Shown here piece after piece: positions 48,686 through 58,391 of a stretch of 64,000 nt of DNA. The DNA lies in NCBI RefSeq assembly GCF_902170305.1, contig NZ_CABHWW010000006.1:1-64000 (forward strand). Direction: 5' to 3'. Made by a program: the position numbers and the translations under genes. Source of the DNA: Yersinia alsatica. Lineage in GTDB: Bacteria > Pseudomonadota > Gammaproteobacteria > Enterobacterales > Enterobacteriaceae. Below the pieces are notes generated by a model, which had not been told where the DNA came from, did not search any database, and was given only the letters and a program-made list of their open reading frames with translations. Each line of letters begins with the position of its first letter. Position 1 is the stretch's first letter.

Positions 48686-49891
48686 TTAATCTTGCAGTAA
48701 CGCCAGAGCCTTGGTTATTGCAGAGCACAAGACTTCAACATCATGCTCGGTATTGTAAGGGGCGAATGATGCGCGCAAGCTACCACTCACTCCCAGTGCT
48801 GCCATCAATGGCTGGGCGCAATGTTGCCCGGCTCGGAGCGCGATGCCTTGTTCGGCCAGTAACGTCACTAGATCACTGTGGTGAACACCCTCAAATGTGA
48901 AGGCCAGTAAGCTTGATTGCTGACAACGGAAGCTGCGAAAACCCGGCAATTCAGCCAGCTTATTCTCGGCCAGCGTCGCCAAATTTTGGCTATAAGCCTC
49001 AGCTTCTTCCAGATCAATATGTTCAAGCCAACTGAGTACTGCGGATAAACCAATCACGCCCGCAATATTAGGGGTGCCTGCTTCAAAACGATAAGGGACT
49101 TCATGGGGAGTAAAACCACCAAATGAAGCCTGGGTTAGCATTTTGCCACCGCCTTGCCATGCGGGCATCTCTCGCAGTAATTCAGACTTGCCATACAGCA
49201 CCCCAATGCCTGTTGGCCCATATAATTTATGAGCAGAAAAAGCATAAAAATCAATATCAAGAGCTTGAACATCCGCCGGGTTATGAACTACTCCTTGGGC
49301 ACCATCTACCATGACCACACAATCATATTGATGGGCGAGTTCAATTGCCTGAGCCAATGGTGGGCTACCGCCGGTCACATTAGACATCTGCCCTAGCGCT
49401 AATAAGCGAGTTTTACTGTTGAGTAATTGCGGCAATAGCTGTAAATCGGGCAGATTATCCAGACCGATAGGTAACTTAATTATTCTGGCACCCGTTTGTT
49501 CGGCAACCATAAGCCAGGGTATTAAGTTCGCATGATGTTCTGCTTCACTGACAATAATTTCATCCCCAGCCTGTAGGCGAGGGCGAGCATAACTTTGTGC
49601 TACCAGATTAATTGCCTCGGTAGTGCCCCGCGTCCAAATGATATTCTCTGCTTCCGGCGCATTGATAAAGTCAGCCACCTGCTGGCGGGTTTCTTCAAAA
49701 CGAACCGTCAGGGAGAGTGCGGATTGATGCTGGCTGCGGTGTACCGTCGCGGAATCTTGCTGATAAAACAACTGGGTAGCTTCAATCATGGCGCGCGGTT
49801 TCAGCGCCGTTGCCGCACTGTCCAGATAGATTATTTCATCATTAATTGCCGGGAATTCCTGGCGAAAATCCGTTGGATTAAAAGCCTTCAT
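48686..49891 (-). CDS. csdA: Cysteine desulfurase CsdA
   Basis: The 401-residue fold-type-I PLP enzyme converts cysteine to alanine plus persulfide. Landmarks are the cofactor lysine in SAHKLYGPTG, the PLP-contacting AEHHANLIPW, and the sulfur-carrying cysteine in RAGQHCAQPL. Start at ATG 49891 (MKAFNPTDFRQEFP) gives exactly the E. coli length; an upstream start at 49942 adds 17 residues. It is the first gene of csdA-csdE. Confidence 0.95.
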   Translation of the reverse strand: MKAFNPTDFRQEFPAINDEIIYLDSAATALKPRAMIEATQLFYQQDSATVHRSQHQSALSLTVRFEETRQQVADFINAPEAENIIWTRGTTEAINLVAQSYARPRLQAGDEIIVSEAEHHANLIPWLMVAEQTGARIIKLPIGLDNLPDLQLLPQLLNSKTRLLALGQMSNVTGGSPPLAQAIELAHQYDCVVMVDGAQGVVHNPADVQALDIDFYAFSAHKLYGPTGIGVLYGKSELLREMPAWQGGGKMLTQASFGGFTPHEVPYRFEAGTPNIAGVIGLSAVLSWLEHIDLEEAEAYSQNLATLAENKLAELPGFRSFRCQQSSLLAFTFEGVHHSDLVTLLAEQGIALRAGQHCAQPLMAALGVSGSLRASFAPYNTEHDVEVLCSAITKALALLQD

Positions 49892-50073
49892 ACTGTTGTT
49901 CGTATCCTTTGATTGGCTTCGGAACTGTCTCATTTTGCCCATAATTAGCCTACTAATGGCTCTGATGGCTGGAAATATGTCCTGAGCGAGTTATGCTGAA
50001 TAGTAACGGACATAACCATTTGTCTGGTAATGGAAACGAGTTTTTCAGCATTTTAATCTGCAAGGAGTCACCC

Positions 50074-50295
50074 ATGAAAAAGACAGCTGCCGTAATTTCT
50101 GCACTTATGCTCACTTTTACTTTAGCAGCCTGTTCAAGCAACTATGTTATGCACACTAATGATGGTCGCACTATCGTTGCTGATGGTAAACCTAAAGTAG
50201 ATGATGAAACAGGGATGATAAGCTACACCGATGCTAACGGTACCGAACAGCAAATTAACCGTTCAGAAGTGAAAGAGATGGCCGAAGGTAATTAA
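50074..50295 (+). CDS. ygdI: YgdI/YgdR-family small lipoprotein (DUF903)
   Basis: The 73-residue lipoprotein has a Sec/lipobox leader ending LAAC (Cys at about residue 21) and a compact SH3-like DUF903 domain with YVMHTNDGRTIVADGKPKVD. AAGGAG lies 8 bases before ATG 50074; a longer frame from 49993 is rejected. Its place between csdA and gcvA is that of E. coli ygdI. Function unknown. Confidence 0.93.
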   Translation: MKKTAAVISALMLTFTLAACSSNYVMHTNDGRTIVADGKPKVDDETGMISYTDANGTEQQINRSEVKEMAEGN

Positions 50296-50398
50296 TTGAT
50301 ACCCTTAGTACTACTTAAATTTAAGCTTCGACTCTGTGCAATACAAAGTGGCGCTTACATTTAGGTTTTTGAAAATAAGTAAGCTCTGAAATTAGGGT

Positions 50399-50603
50399 AA
50401 AAAAAAGCACCGCAAAAATAGCGGTGCTGCATAAAATCACTATGGACAGACAGGGTAAATGTACAGGAAGTGAAAAAAAAACAGTAGCTTAGCTACAATG
50501 TCTGGTACACCAGACCATTTGCAAACACAACATCACAACCACAAAGCCAAAAGCATTTCAGTACCTGGATACTAAACCTACTTTTCGTTCCGGCTTGGGA
50601 AGT
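50399..50603 (-). ncRNA. gcvB: GcvB small RNA
   Basis: The roughly 205-nt RNA is on the minus strand. It starts ACTTCCCAAGCCGGAACGAA (E. coli ACTTCCTGAGCCGGAACGAA), contains the GU-rich R1 seed GGTTGTGATGTTGTGTTTGC, then TTCACTTCCTGTACATTTAC continuing CCTGTCTGTCCATAGTGA exactly as in E. coli. It ends in the terminator stem AGCACCGC/GCGGTGCT with eight Ts. GcvB with Hfq represses many amino-acid and peptide transporter mRNAs. The R1 linker is a few bases shorter than in E. coli. Divergent from gcvA, the known activator. Confidence 0.97.
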
Positions 50604-50609
50604 GCCGCC

Positions 50610-50638
50610 ACTATAGGTATTTACTAGCACATCCTCAA
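50610..50638 (-). promoter_or_regulatory. gcvB promoter
   Basis: On the minus strand TTGAGG (50638-50633) and TATAGT (50615-50610) are separated by 17 bases, and 6 bases precede the predicted start at 50603. GcvA is the known activator; a CTAAT motif at 50671-50675 resembles the core of GcvA sites. Confidence 0.8.
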
Positions 50639-50730
50639 CGGACAATTTATAATGTCTCGGATTATAAAAACTAATAAGTAAACAAAGGGTTTCATCTCAC
50701 GGTGAGCCGTTATAAAAAAGTATCCAATTC

Positions 50731-51648
50731 ATGTCAAAACGATTACCACCACTGAATGCCTTGCGGGTTTTCGATGCGGCCGCACGCCACCTGAGTTTTA
50801 CTAAAGCTGCTGATGAATTATTTGTGACTCAAGCTGCTGTTAGCCACCAGATAAAGTCACTGGAGGATTTTCTCGGGCTAAAATTGTTCCGCCGCCGTAA
50901 CCGTTCTTTACTGCTGACCGAAGAAGGCCAGAGTTATTATCTCGATATCAAAGAGATATTTACCTCCATCAATGAAGCCACGCGCAAATTACAGGCCCGC
51001 AGTGCGAAAGGGGCTCTGACCGTCAGTCTCCCTCCTAGTTTTGCTATCCAATGGTTGGTTCCGCGTCTTTCTGGCTTTAATGCGGCTTATCCCGGCATTG
51101 ATGTCAGGATCCAGGCGGTTGATCGGGAGGAGGACAAACTCGCTGACGATGTCGATGTAGCGATATTTTATGGTCGGGGGAACTGGACCGGTTTGCGCAC
51201 TGAGCGTTTATATGCCGAATTCCTACTCCCGGTTTGTGCGCCGAGCTTATTAATGGGCGAACATGGATTAAAAGTGCCGTCAGATCTGGCTTATCACACC
51301 TTGTTGCATGATACTTCCCGCCGAGATTGGATGGCATATACTCGTCAATTGGGAGTGCCGCAGATTAACGTGCAACAAGGGCCGATATTCAGCCACAGTG
51401 CCATGGTGGTTCAGGCCGCTGTTCATGGTCAGGGTATTGCATTGGTGAATAACGTTATGGCGCAGTCTGAGATTGAAGCTGGGCGATTAGTGTGCCCATT
51501 TAATGATGTTTTGGTAAGTAAAAATGCTTTTTATCTGGTTTGTCATGACAGTCAGGCAGAACTGGGTAAAATAGCCGCTTTTCGTCAGTGGATACTGGCA
51601 AGAGCAGCCAGCGAACAGGAAAAGTTACGTTTTCGCTATGACAACTGA
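50731..51648 (+). CDS. gcvA: Glycine-cleavage LysR-type regulator GcvA
   Basis: The 305-residue LysR regulator, the same length as in E. coli, has an N-terminal helix-turn-helix (LSFTKAADELFVTQAAVSHQ) and effector domain. It activates the glycine cleavage operon gcvTHP and the sRNA gcvB when glycine is present, and represses gcvTHP with GcvR when purines are present. The divergent gcvB with a shared 127-base control region confirms identity. The start at ATG 50731 (MSKRLPPLNALRVFDAAARH) lacks a strong Shine-Dalgarno. Confidence 0.96.
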   Translation: MSKRLPPLNALRVFDAAARHLSFTKAADELFVTQAAVSHQIKSLEDFLGLKLFRRRNRSLLLTEEGQSYYLDIKEIFTSINEATRKLQARSAKGALTVSLPPSFAIQWLVPRLSGFNAAYPGIDVRIQAVDREEDKLADDVDVAIFYGRGNWTGLRTERLYAEFLLPVCAPSLLMGEHGLKVPSDLAYHTLLHDTSRRDWMAYTRQLGVPQINVQQGPIFSHSAMVVQAAVHGQGIALVNNVMAQSEIEAGRLVCPFNDVLVSKNAFYLVCHDSQAELGKIAAFRQWILARAASEQEKLRFRYDN

Positions 51649-51701
51649 CGTTTAATTATCACCAGGCAATGTAACGATAACTCTGATCCAACTTAAGGTT
51701 A

Positions 51702-52103
51702 ATGACGATGAATGGTCGTTTAATGCTGATATTTGCCGCCCTGAGCGGTTTTTTCTATGTTGCTTTCGGCGCCTTTGGTGCTCATGTATTGAATGCCTCT
51801 TTGGGGCCGAATGAGATGGCTTGGATTCGCACCGGGCTGGAGTATCAGGGTTTCCATACGTTGGCGATCCTGGCATTAGCTGTTGCGATGCAGCGGCAGA
51901 TAAGTATTTGGTTTTACTGGAGTGGAGCCTTGTTAGCGCTCGGAACGCTACTCTTTAGTGGCAGTTTATACTGCCTGGCTCTATCGCACCTGAAGCTGTG
52001 GGTATATATCACGCCAGTGGGCGGAGTATGTTTTCTGGCGGGATGGATTTTGATGTTGGTTGGCGCGCTGCGTCTAAGAAAAAGGGCAGAACGCCATGAA
52101 TAA
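51702..52103 (+). CDS. ygdD: Inner-membrane protein YgdD (DUF423)
   Basis: The 133-residue four-helix membrane protein of the DUF423 family contains [28 protein letters not shown] and [10 protein letters not shown], as in E. coli YgdD. Function unknown. The start is ATG 51702 or ATG 51708; AAGGTTA precedes. It overlaps rlmM by 8 bases, a conserved coupling. Confidence 0.93.
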   Translation: MTMNGRLMLIFAALSGFFYVAFGAFGAHVLNASLGPNEMAWIRTGLEYQGFHTLAILALAVAMQRQISIWFYWSGALLALGTLLFSGSLYCLALSHLKLWVYITPVGGVCFLAGWILMLVGALRLRKRAERHE

Positions 52104-53202
52104 TAAAATTGCTTTATATTGCCGCTCTGGTTTTGAGAAAGAGTGTGCGGCAGAAATTACCGCGAAGGCCGCAGAGCTGGAAATTTTTGGCTTTGCGCGG
52201 GTAAAAGAAAACAGTGGCTATGTACTGTTTGAATGTTATCAGTTGGAAGATGCTGACCGTTTGATTCGCGAAGTTCCTTTCCGCGAACTGATCTTTGCCC
52301 GCCAGATGATGGTGGTAGGTGAATTATTGAAAGATTTACCCCCTGAAGATCGTGTGTCTCCCATTGTTGGCATGTTAGTTGGTGTTATTGAAAAAGCCGG
52401 TGAGCTACGTGTTGAAGTTGCTGATACCAATGAAAGCAAAGAGTTACTTAAGTTCTGCCGTAAGCTGACAGTACCGCTGCGTAATGCCTTGCGTGAGCAA
52501 AAAATTCTGTCTGCTCGTGAGAATGCTCATCGTCCAGTTGTGCATGTGTTCTTTATTGCATCTGGCTGCTGTTATGTTGGTTATTCCTATAGCAACAATA
52601 ATTCACCGTTCTATATGGGTATCCCGCGTCTCAAGTTCCCATCTGATGCACCAAGCCGTTCAACCTTAAAACTGGAAGAAGCATTCCATGTGTTTATTCC
52701 GGCGGATGAATGGGAAGAACGTCTGGCCAGTGGTATGCATGCTGTTGATTTAGGGGCTTGCCCCGGTGGTTGGACTTATCAATTAGTGCAACGCAGCATG
52801 ATGGTTCAGGCTATTGATAATGGCTTGATGGCACAAAGCCTGATGGATACTGGGCAGGTGACTCATCATCGTGTTGATGGTTTTAAATATGAACCAACCC
52901 GCAGCAATATTTATTGGTTAGTGTGCGATATGGTGGAGAAGCCAGCTAAGGTGACTCAACTTATCATTAAGTGGCTGGTAAATGGTTGGTGCCGTGAGGC
53001 CATTTTCAACCTGAAATTACCGATGAAAAAGCGTTTTGAAGTCGTTTCAGAGAATCTGGAAATGATAGATGAACAGCTGAAAGAGCATGGTATTAATGCC
53101 CATATTCAGGCTAAGCAGCTCTATCATGACCGCGAAGAAGTGACGGTACATGTGCGGCGTATTTGGTCTGGTGCGCCTGGCCGCCGAGATGAGCGGAACT
53201 AG
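52096..53202 (+). CDS. rlmM: 23S rRNA 2'-O-ribose C2498 methyltransferase RlmM
   Basis: The 368-residue SAM-dependent enzyme has an N-terminal THUMP domain (about 1-165) and a C-terminal Rossmann methyltransferase with the SAM-binding motif [13 protein letters not shown] and a K-D-K-E catalytic tetrad region ([11 protein letters not shown]). Length is near E. coli RlmM (366). The start overlaps ygdD. An ERIC and a terminator follow. Confidence 0.96.
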   Translation: MNNKIALYCRSGFEKECAAEITAKAAELEIFGFARVKENSGYVLFECYQLEDADRLIREVPFRELIFARQMMVVGELLKDLPPEDRVSPIVGMLVGVIEKAGELRVEVADTNESKELLKFCRKLTVPLRNALREQKILSARENAHRPVVHVFFIASGCCYVGYSYSNNNSPFYMGIPRLKFPSDAPSRSTLKLEEAFHVFIPADEWEERLASGMHAVDLGACPGGWTYQLVQRSMMVQAIDNGLMAQSLMDTGQVTHHRVDGFKYEPTRSNIYWLVCDMVEKPAKVTQLIIKWLVNGWCREAIFNLKLPMKKRFEVVSENLEMIDEQLKEHGINAHIQAKQLYHDREEVTVHVRRIWSGAPGRRDERN

Positions 53203-53204
53203 GT

Positions 53205-53327
53205 TAGCCATCATCTTTCAAGGTGCAGGTGTATTGGCAGCTCTCGGTTATCCGAATCGCTGACTTGTGTAAGCTCATCGGGATAAGTTCGTTGGCTGCC
53301 TACCTGCAACCTCAATGATTTAGGCTA
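53205..53327. repeat. ERIC element downstream of rlmM
   Basis: A 123-bp ERIC with ends TAGCC/GGCTA, left arm CATCTTTCAAGGTGCAGGTG, core TCCGAATCGCTGACTTGTGT and right arm GTTGGCTGCCTACCTGCAAC. It begins 2 bases after the rlmM stop codon. Confidence 0.88.
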
Positions 53328-53344
53328 TGGTATTGTGTCCAAAG

Positions 53345-53371
53345 AAGGGATCAATGGATCCCTTTATTTTT
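53345..53371 (+). terminator. rlmM terminator
   Basis: The perfect 8-bp stem AAGGGATC-AATG-GATCCCTT is followed by TATTTTTTT. It lies between rlmM and the convergent xni, beyond the ERIC. Confidence 0.88.
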
Positions 53372-53382
53372 TTAGGCTGAAA

Positions 53383-54138
53383 TTATTTATTCAAACGTAG
53401 CTGCTGTAAATTGCCAGTTAACGGCAAATCAGTTTTAAGTGTCGCTATCTGTTTGCAAATAAAAGCCATCTCCTGATGTTCCTGCAATTTCTTACGCCAC
53501 TTCTCCGGCACAGAATCTATCCCTTGATAAAGTTCTTCCAGACTATTGGCTTGTTGCAGTAACAACGCCGCTGTTTTTGCACCAATACCGACGACGCCAG
53601 GGATTTTACTGCTGCTGATCCCGGCAAGCCCCCAGTAATCCGGTAATTGATGCGGCAATACGCCAAATTCTTGCTTTACGAATGGCATATCCAGCCAACG
53701 TTTTTGAAAGTAATCTCGAATCTGTACATTCGGCGCTAACAGCTGGCAGTAGCCTTTGTCAGTTGAAACGATAGTGACTTGATGCCCAGCGCCACTGACT
53801 TTTGCAGCCAATGTTGCCGCCAGATCATCGGCTTCATTACCCGGCGAATGCCAGCAATTAACGCCCAATGAAATAAATGCCTCGCGGATAAGCGACATTT
53901 CTTGTTGCAGATTATCCGGCATCGGCGAACGACCTGCTTTGTAATCGGGAAGACATTGATGACGCCAGCTATCAGAGCGGTCATCCTCATCAAAAACCGC
54001 AACGGCATGAGTGGGTTGGCTATGTGAAATAAGCTGTTGTAACCCATGCTGGCAAGCATTAATACAAGGTGAACCCTGCACTGCATGAATGCGGCGAATG
54101 AGATTAAGGGCATCAACAATAAGAAGGTGAATTTGCAT
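53383..54138 (-). CDS. xni: Flap endonuclease Xni (ExoIX)
   Basis: The 251-residue protein of the 5'-3' exonuclease/FEN family resembles the N-terminal domain of DNA polymerase I. It has [15 protein letters not shown], the metal-binding [11 protein letters not shown] and [10 protein letters not shown] segments, and the helix-hairpin-helix [21 protein letters not shown]. Length equals E. coli Xni (251). It is divided from ppnN by 137 bases on the same strand; the sdaC-sdaB genes found here in E. coli are absent. Confidence 0.94.
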   Translation of the reverse strand: MQIHLLIVDALNLIRRIHAVQGSPCINACQHGLQQLISHSQPTHAVAVFDEDDRSDSWRHQCLPDYKAGRSPMPDNLQQEMSLIREAFISLGVNCWHSPGNEADDLAATLAAKVSGAGHQVTIVSTDKGYCQLLAPNVQIRDYFQKRWLDMPFVKQEFGVLPHQLPDYWGLAGISSSKIPGVVGIGAKTAALLLQQANSLEELYQGIDSVPEKWRKKLQEHQEMAFICKQIATLKTDLPLTGNLQQLRLNK

Positions 54139-54275
54139 GATCTGTCTTATTTGAGGGTGGCATCATCATTAAGCCAGAGTAATGTCGGGTAACGCCAGCC
54201 AGAAGGCTTAGCGCTACCCGGTGAAGTTTACTTATTTTTTAACTACATCTTTATTCTTTAGCTAGATATCTATCC

Positions 54276-55640
54276 CTAACTACAGATTTCATAGCAAGGT
54301 GTATAAGCCGTGCCCGGTAACTTCATACGATGTTGAGCGATAAAGCCTTGCAGCAGTTGGTCCATTTGCTTCATCAGCAACGGGTCACCGTGCAATTTGA
54401 ATGGCCCATGAGCTTCAATGGCATGGATTCCAACTTCTTTGACGTTACCTGCCACAATGCCAGAAAAAGCACGACGTAATGCTGCGGCCAGTTTTTCCGG
54501 TGGTTGATTATGAGACAAATCCAGATTAGCCATATTCTCGTGTGTTGGCTCAAAAGGATGCTGCAAGTCAGGCTCGATACGAATAGACCAGTTAAAGCTA
54601 TAAGCGTCGCCGGTATTACGACGATTCTCTTTTACCAATGGCATCGATTTCTTCATCTGACGCGCGACTTCATCCGGATCGTCAATGATAATCTGATAGT
54701 ATTTGCGCGCTCCATCACCTAGCGTATTCATGATGAATTCATCGACAACCCTGAAGTAATCTGCGCTCTCTTTTGGCCCGGTGAGGATCAGCGGCAATAC
54801 CTGCTCACTGTTATCTGGATTCATTAGAATCCCTAACAGATAAAGTAATTCTTCCGCAGTCCCTACGCCGCCTGGGAAAATAATAATCCCATGTGCAATA
54901 CGGACGAAGGCTTCCAGCCGCTTTTCAATGTCTGGCATGATGACCAGCTCATTGACCAGTGGGTTTGGTGGCTCAGCTGCAATAATTGAAGGCTCGGTCA
55001 TACCGATAAAACGGCCTTGTTTGTAGCGCTGCTGGGCATGGCCTACAGCGGCTCCTTTCATCGGTGCTTCCATCGCTCCCGGCCCACAGCCGGTACAGAT
55101 ATTTAATTCGCGTAAACCGAGTTGGCTACCCACTTTACGGGCATATAAATACTCGTTTTCATTGATTGAATGACCGCCCCAACAAACAACCATATTAGGT
55201 TCTTCATCGATATGTAGGGCACGGGCATTACGTAAAATAGAGAAGACTTGGTCGGTCAAATGACTGGAGCTTTCTGTATGCCGATGTTGGGAGTGTTCGG
55301 TACTCACAATCTGCCCATTTACGAATAAAATATCGCGCAAGACCGCAAACAGGTTTGCCTGCAATGAGCGGATAATTTTACCATCAACAAAAGCATGTTC
55401 TGGGGGATTAACTAACTCGAGTTTTACGCCACGTTCACGACGCAATACATTGATATCAAATGTTTCATAGCGAGATAACAGCTCTTTACTGTTATCCGTT
55501 AGGCTACCTGAATTGAGAACAGCCAAGGAACAATTACGGAATAAACGGTATAGATCACTACTTGCTGTACGCTTAAGCATATCCACTTCGAGCTGTGACA
55601 ACAGATCCATTGAGCCGAGTGGGCTGATATGTGTAATCAA
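54276..55640 (-). CDS. ppnN: Nucleotide 5'-monophosphate nucleosidase PpnN (YgdH)
   Basis: The 454-residue LOG-family nucleosidase hydrolyses purine and pyrimidine monophosphates to base plus ribose 5-phosphate and is a (p)ppGpp target. The LOG motif is visible as [11 protein letters not shown], with [14 protein letters not shown] upstream, flanked by N- and C-terminal domains particular to PpnN. Length matches E. coli (454). The start is TTG 55640, preceded by AAAGGAGT, giving [20 protein letters not shown] as in E. coli; ATG 55610 is a weaker alternative. Confidence 0.95.
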   Translation of the reverse strand: MITHISPLGSMDLLSQLEVDMLKRTASSDLYRLFRNCSLAVLNSGSLTDNSKELLSRYETFDINVLRRERGVKLELVNPPEHAFVDGKIIRSLQANLFAVLRDILFVNGQIVSTEHSQHRHTESSSHLTDQVFSILRNARALHIDEEPNMVVCWGGHSINENEYLYARKVGSQLGLRELNICTGCGPGAMEAPMKGAAVGHAQQRYKQGRFIGMTEPSIIAAEPPNPLVNELVIMPDIEKRLEAFVRIAHGIIIFPGGVGTAEELLYLLGILMNPDNSEQVLPLILTGPKESADYFRVVDEFIMNTLGDGARKYYQIIIDDPDEVARQMKKSMPLVKENRRNTGDAYSFNWSIRIEPDLQHPFEPTHENMANLDLSHNQPPEKLAAALRRAFSGIVAGNVKEVGIHAIEAHGPFKLHGDPLLMKQMDQLLQGFIAQHRMKLPGTAYTPCYEICS

Positions 55641-55855
55641 AGTTACTCCTTTACACCCCTGGGGGGTGGTAGTACTTGTGTATCAGAGCGCCGCTTTCTG
55701 TTTTTCCGTGGAATATCAGAGAGCCCTCTAAGTGTCCATTACTGATTTTTTCATCTGAAAAGAGCATGAAGATCCTGTAATTAACCTTAACGTTGCCAGT
55801 CACTTTTTACCAATATTAACGTATTCGAGCTGTAATCTTGCGCACGCGCCCGCAT

Positions 55856-56701
55856 TTATTGCCGTGCTAAACGGCCGGTTGACGGTACAAAGTCAGTATT
55901 GGAGCGCCATGGATTGATATCCAGCCCTCCGCGTCGGGTATAGCGAGCATAAACCGACAGTGTTTCTGGCTGACAAAAACGCATAATGTCATTGAAAATA
56001 CGTTCAACACATTGCTCGTGAAATTCATTATGGTGACGGAAAGAGACCAAATAGCGCAGCAGTGCTTCGCGGTTAATTTGTCGGCCGCTATAGCTAATTT
56101 GTACTGAACCCCAATCTGGTTGGTGGGTTATCAAGCAGTTAGATTTGAGTAAGTGGCTGACCAAATTCTCTTCTACTCGATTTTTACCGGCGGCATCCTG
56201 CAAGTAATCAGCATTGAATTCATAGCTATCGATACGAATATCTTGTTGATCCAGACACTCTCCCGAGAAATTAGCAATTGGCTGATGGGCCAATTCGTCC
56301 AGATGATATAGCCGGACACTGACATCACCTTGCGCGCAGGTGGCCAGATCCTGTTGCAGAGTGGCTTGTACCTTTTCCCAGTCAGCAAAAACAGTTTGGT
56401 TAAAACTGTTGAGATAAAGCTTAAAACTTTTTGATTCAATCAGATTAACGCTATCTGCATTCAGGCTGATTTCGCCCACTGCGACCTGTGGCAGGCCATT
56501 GCTGTTCAGCCAGGACAACTCATACATTGTCCAGATATCTGCACCATGAAAGGGGAGGTTATCTGGATATAAACCGAGAGGTTCGCGGTTCATGCTGCGA
56601 GGTACGGCCTGTAGCAAGCTGACGTCATAGTGGTCGCGATAAGCGGTCGGTTTACCTAGCGTCAGTTCCGCCAGAGCCTGATGATCTTGATATGAAGACA
56701 T
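55856..56701 (-). CDS. queF: NADPH-dependent 7-cyano-7-deazaguanine reductase QueF
   Basis: The 281-residue bimodular enzyme reduces preQ0 to preQ1 in queuosine synthesis. The diagnostic [15 protein letters not shown] (NADPH-binding) and the nucleophile region [15 protein letters not shown], plus [13 protein letters not shown], are intact. Length matches E. coli QueF (282). Start at ATG 56701 ([16 protein letters not shown]) rather than 56737. Divergent from syd with 130 bases between, conserved with E. coli. Confidence 0.96.
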   Translation of the reverse strand: MSSYQDHQALAELTLGKPTAYRDHYDVSLLQAVPRSMNREPLGLYPDNLPFHGADIWTMYELSWLNSNGLPQVAVGEISLNADSVNLIESKSFKLYLNSFNQTVFADWEKVQATLQQDLATCAQGDVSVRLYHLDELAHQPIANFSGECLDQQDIRIDSYEFNADYLQDAAGKNRVEENLVSHLLKSNCLITHQPDWGSVQISYSGRQINREALLRYLVSFRHHNEFHEQCVERIFNDIMRFCQPETLSVYARYTRRGGLDINPWRSNTDFVPSTGRLARQ

Positions 56702-56831
56702 GCTGTTTCCATGATGAGAGATAGGTACAATAGCCATAGTTTATCAATTAATGCTGCGTTTAACTGCATTTCTGAGTGGGTGTTCTGCCCCCTTTAGTGC
56801 AACCGAAGCTGCGGCGATACTGAGAATAACC

Positions 56832-57383
56832 ATGGACCAGAACGTTTCAACGGCACTGAACAGCTTTACTCAACGTTATATTGATTTGTGGCAGCAGCAA
56901 ACTGGGCACCTGCCTGCCAGTGACGAACTCTACGGCGTTCCTTCTCCTTGTATTGTGAAAACTCAGGATTCTCAGGTGTTTTGGTCGCCTCAGCCTTTTG
57001 TCGCTGAGGCCAACCTTGCCAATATTGAACGCGCGCTGGAGATTCAACTGCATCCAGATATTCATGAGTTTTATACCCGGCAATATGCTGGGGATATGAA
57101 AGCAGATTTAGGTGATCACCGTTTTACCTTGCTACAGGTCTGGAGCGAAGATGATTTTATTCGTTTGCAAGAGAATCTGATTGGTCATTTGGTCACACAA
57201 AAAAGATTAAAACTCTCGCCGACACTATTTTTAGCAACCACAGAATCTGAAATGACCATGGCTTCACTCTGCAACGTCAGCGGTAATGTGGTGCTCGAAG
57301 AGTTTGGTAGTGGGAAACGGACACTGCTAGCATCAACACTGGTCCATTTCTTGGATGCACTACGCCCAGTATTACCTGAATAA
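56832..57383 (+). CDS. syd: SecY-interacting protein Syd
   Basis: The 183-residue peripheral inner-membrane protein binds SecY and titrates improperly assembled translocons. It contains [15 protein letters not shown]-like [18 protein letters not shown], and the conserved [20 protein letters not shown]. Start at ATG 56832 ([16 protein letters not shown]) matches E. coli Syd (181); an upstream frame start at 56751 is not supported. The csrB control region lies immediately downstream. Confidence 0.94.
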   Translation: MDQNVSTALNSFTQRYIDLWQQQTGHLPASDELYGVPSPCIVKTQDSQVFWSPQPFVAEANLANIERALEIQLHPDIHEFYTRQYAGDMKADLGDHRFTLLQVWSEDDFIRLQENLIGHLVTQKRLKLSPTLFLATTESEMTMASLCNVSGNVVLEEFGSGKRTLLASTLVHFLDALRPVLPE

Positions 57384-57418
57384 AGAAAAGGTTATTGTTT
57401 ATTCAGATGTAGCCGGTG

Positions 57419-57436
57419 TGAGAGATCTCGCACACC
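57419..57436. promoter_or_regulatory. Candidate UvrY (response regulator) binding site of csrB
   Basis: TGTGAGAGATCTCGCACA is an 18-base near-palindrome, 145-162 bases upstream of the predicted csrB start. It closely resembles the UvrY site recalled for E. coli csrB (TGTGAGAGATCTCTTACA). It is nested in a longer perfect inverted repeat AGCCGGTGTG...CACACCGGCT (57413-57442). No T-tract follows, so it is not an ordinary syd terminator, though it could attenuate syd readthrough. Confidence 0.75.
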
Positions 57437-57580
57437 GGCTGTGAGACATCACTTCTATTATTTTTATGTGAAATTATTGTATTAGGCTTATCTTCAATAA
57501 AATCACTTTGTTATAAACATTCATTTTTTTATATATAAAAGTGCCTGCCTCATTATTCTTTCAGTACCTTGTCTCTCTTT

Positions 57581-57930
57581 GTCGATTAAGCGATCCTTTA
57601 TTCGCTGGATAGGATCTGGTGGAGAAGGACGGTATCAGGATGGTGCCACTTCAGGATGAAGAACACAGGGACTGCTTAGGATGAGTGAAGGGATGTTTCA
57701 GGATGAAACCAAGGACACCTCCAGGATGGAGATTGAGAGCCAGTTCAGGATGATTGGTGGGTTAGGATAACCTCAGGATTGACGCCGGGATGGTGTAGGA
57801 CAACGCGACGGATTGCTGGTTAGGATAACCATACGGAAAAGTTTTCAAGGATTGAGCAGGGAGCATCAATTTTAGCTGGATTGCTATGAAACGAATTGAG
57901 GGGTACTGGTAAAACAGTACCCCTTTTTTT
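57581..57930 (+). ncRNA. csrB: CsrB regulatory RNA
   Basis: This RNA of about 350 nt carries more than 20 GGA motifs, many as AGGATG in hairpin loops (for example CTCCAGGATGGAG and TTTCAGGATGAAA). Several blocks match E. coli CsrB, including AAGGACACCTCCAGGATGGA and GGAAAAGTT.TCAAGGAT.GAGCAGGGAGCA. The start near GTCGATTAAG (E. coli GTCGACAGGG) is approximate. It ends in the terminator GGGGTACTG-GTAAAA-CAGTACCCC with seven Ts. CsrB sequesters CsrA, which controls carbon flow, motility and virulence traits. The location between syd and yqcC is the E. coli locus. Confidence 0.96.
57900..57930 (+). terminator. csrB terminator
   Basis: A perfect 9-bp stem (57900-57908 with 57915-57923), 6-base loop and T7 tract. 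Confidence 0.92.
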
Positions 57931-58058
57931 ATCTGTATTTTGCTCAATCCGAATCTGTAAGCTAGGGTGTGAACTTGGGCATCCTTGGCTTCAATGGTAT
58001 GCTTGGCCGCCGTTGAACCAGCCCGGTGAATGGTTGTTTTTTGGTTGAGAGCATAATC

Positions 58059-58391
58059 ATGAATACAGAAAATCAGGTGCGTCAGAGCCTACAGAATATT
58101 GAGCTTGTCATGCGGGAAATTGATCTCTGGCAAGCAGTACCGCCACAAGCCGAAGCTTTCGAAAGTAACGAGCCTTTTAGCATTGATACCATGGATGCTG
58201 AACAGTGGTTGCAATGGGTACTTATTCCTCGGATGTATGCATTATTGGAATCGAACGGTGTGCTTCCAACCCGTTTTGCTATTACTCCCTATTTTGAAGA
58301 GGCTTTGAGTGGTGAAGACCGCCCGGATTGCACCGCACTGCTGGTTGAATTACAGCGTCTCGATGATCTACTGAATAAAGAAAATCACTGA
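58059..58391 (+). CDS. yqcC: YqcC family protein (DUF446)
   Basis: This 110-residue small helical protein of the YqcC family carries the conserved blocks PFSIDTMDAEQWLQWVLIPRM and LLVELQRLDDLL. Its function is unknown; it is regularly placed before truC. Start at ATG 58059 (MNTENQVRQSL) fits E. coli YqcC (109); 58026 would add 11 residues. The last base of the stop is the first base of the truC ATG, indicating translational coupling. Confidence 0.92.
   Translation: MNTENQVRQSLQNIELVMREIDLWQAVPPQAEAFESNEPFSIDTMDAEQWLQWVLIPRMYALLESNGVLPTRFAITPYFEEALSGEDRPDCTALLVELQRLDDLLNKENH

Noticed and set aside
57413..57442. Perfect inverted repeat as a plain terminator of syd
   Set aside because: No T-tract follows, and the inner 18 bases match the UvrY-site pattern, so a regulatory site is more likely as the main role.
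57590..57880. Regular AGGATG repeats as a possible CRISPR or tandem repeat array
   Set aside because: The repeats are short, irregularly spaced and lie in hairpin loops. The segment matches CsrB with its terminator.
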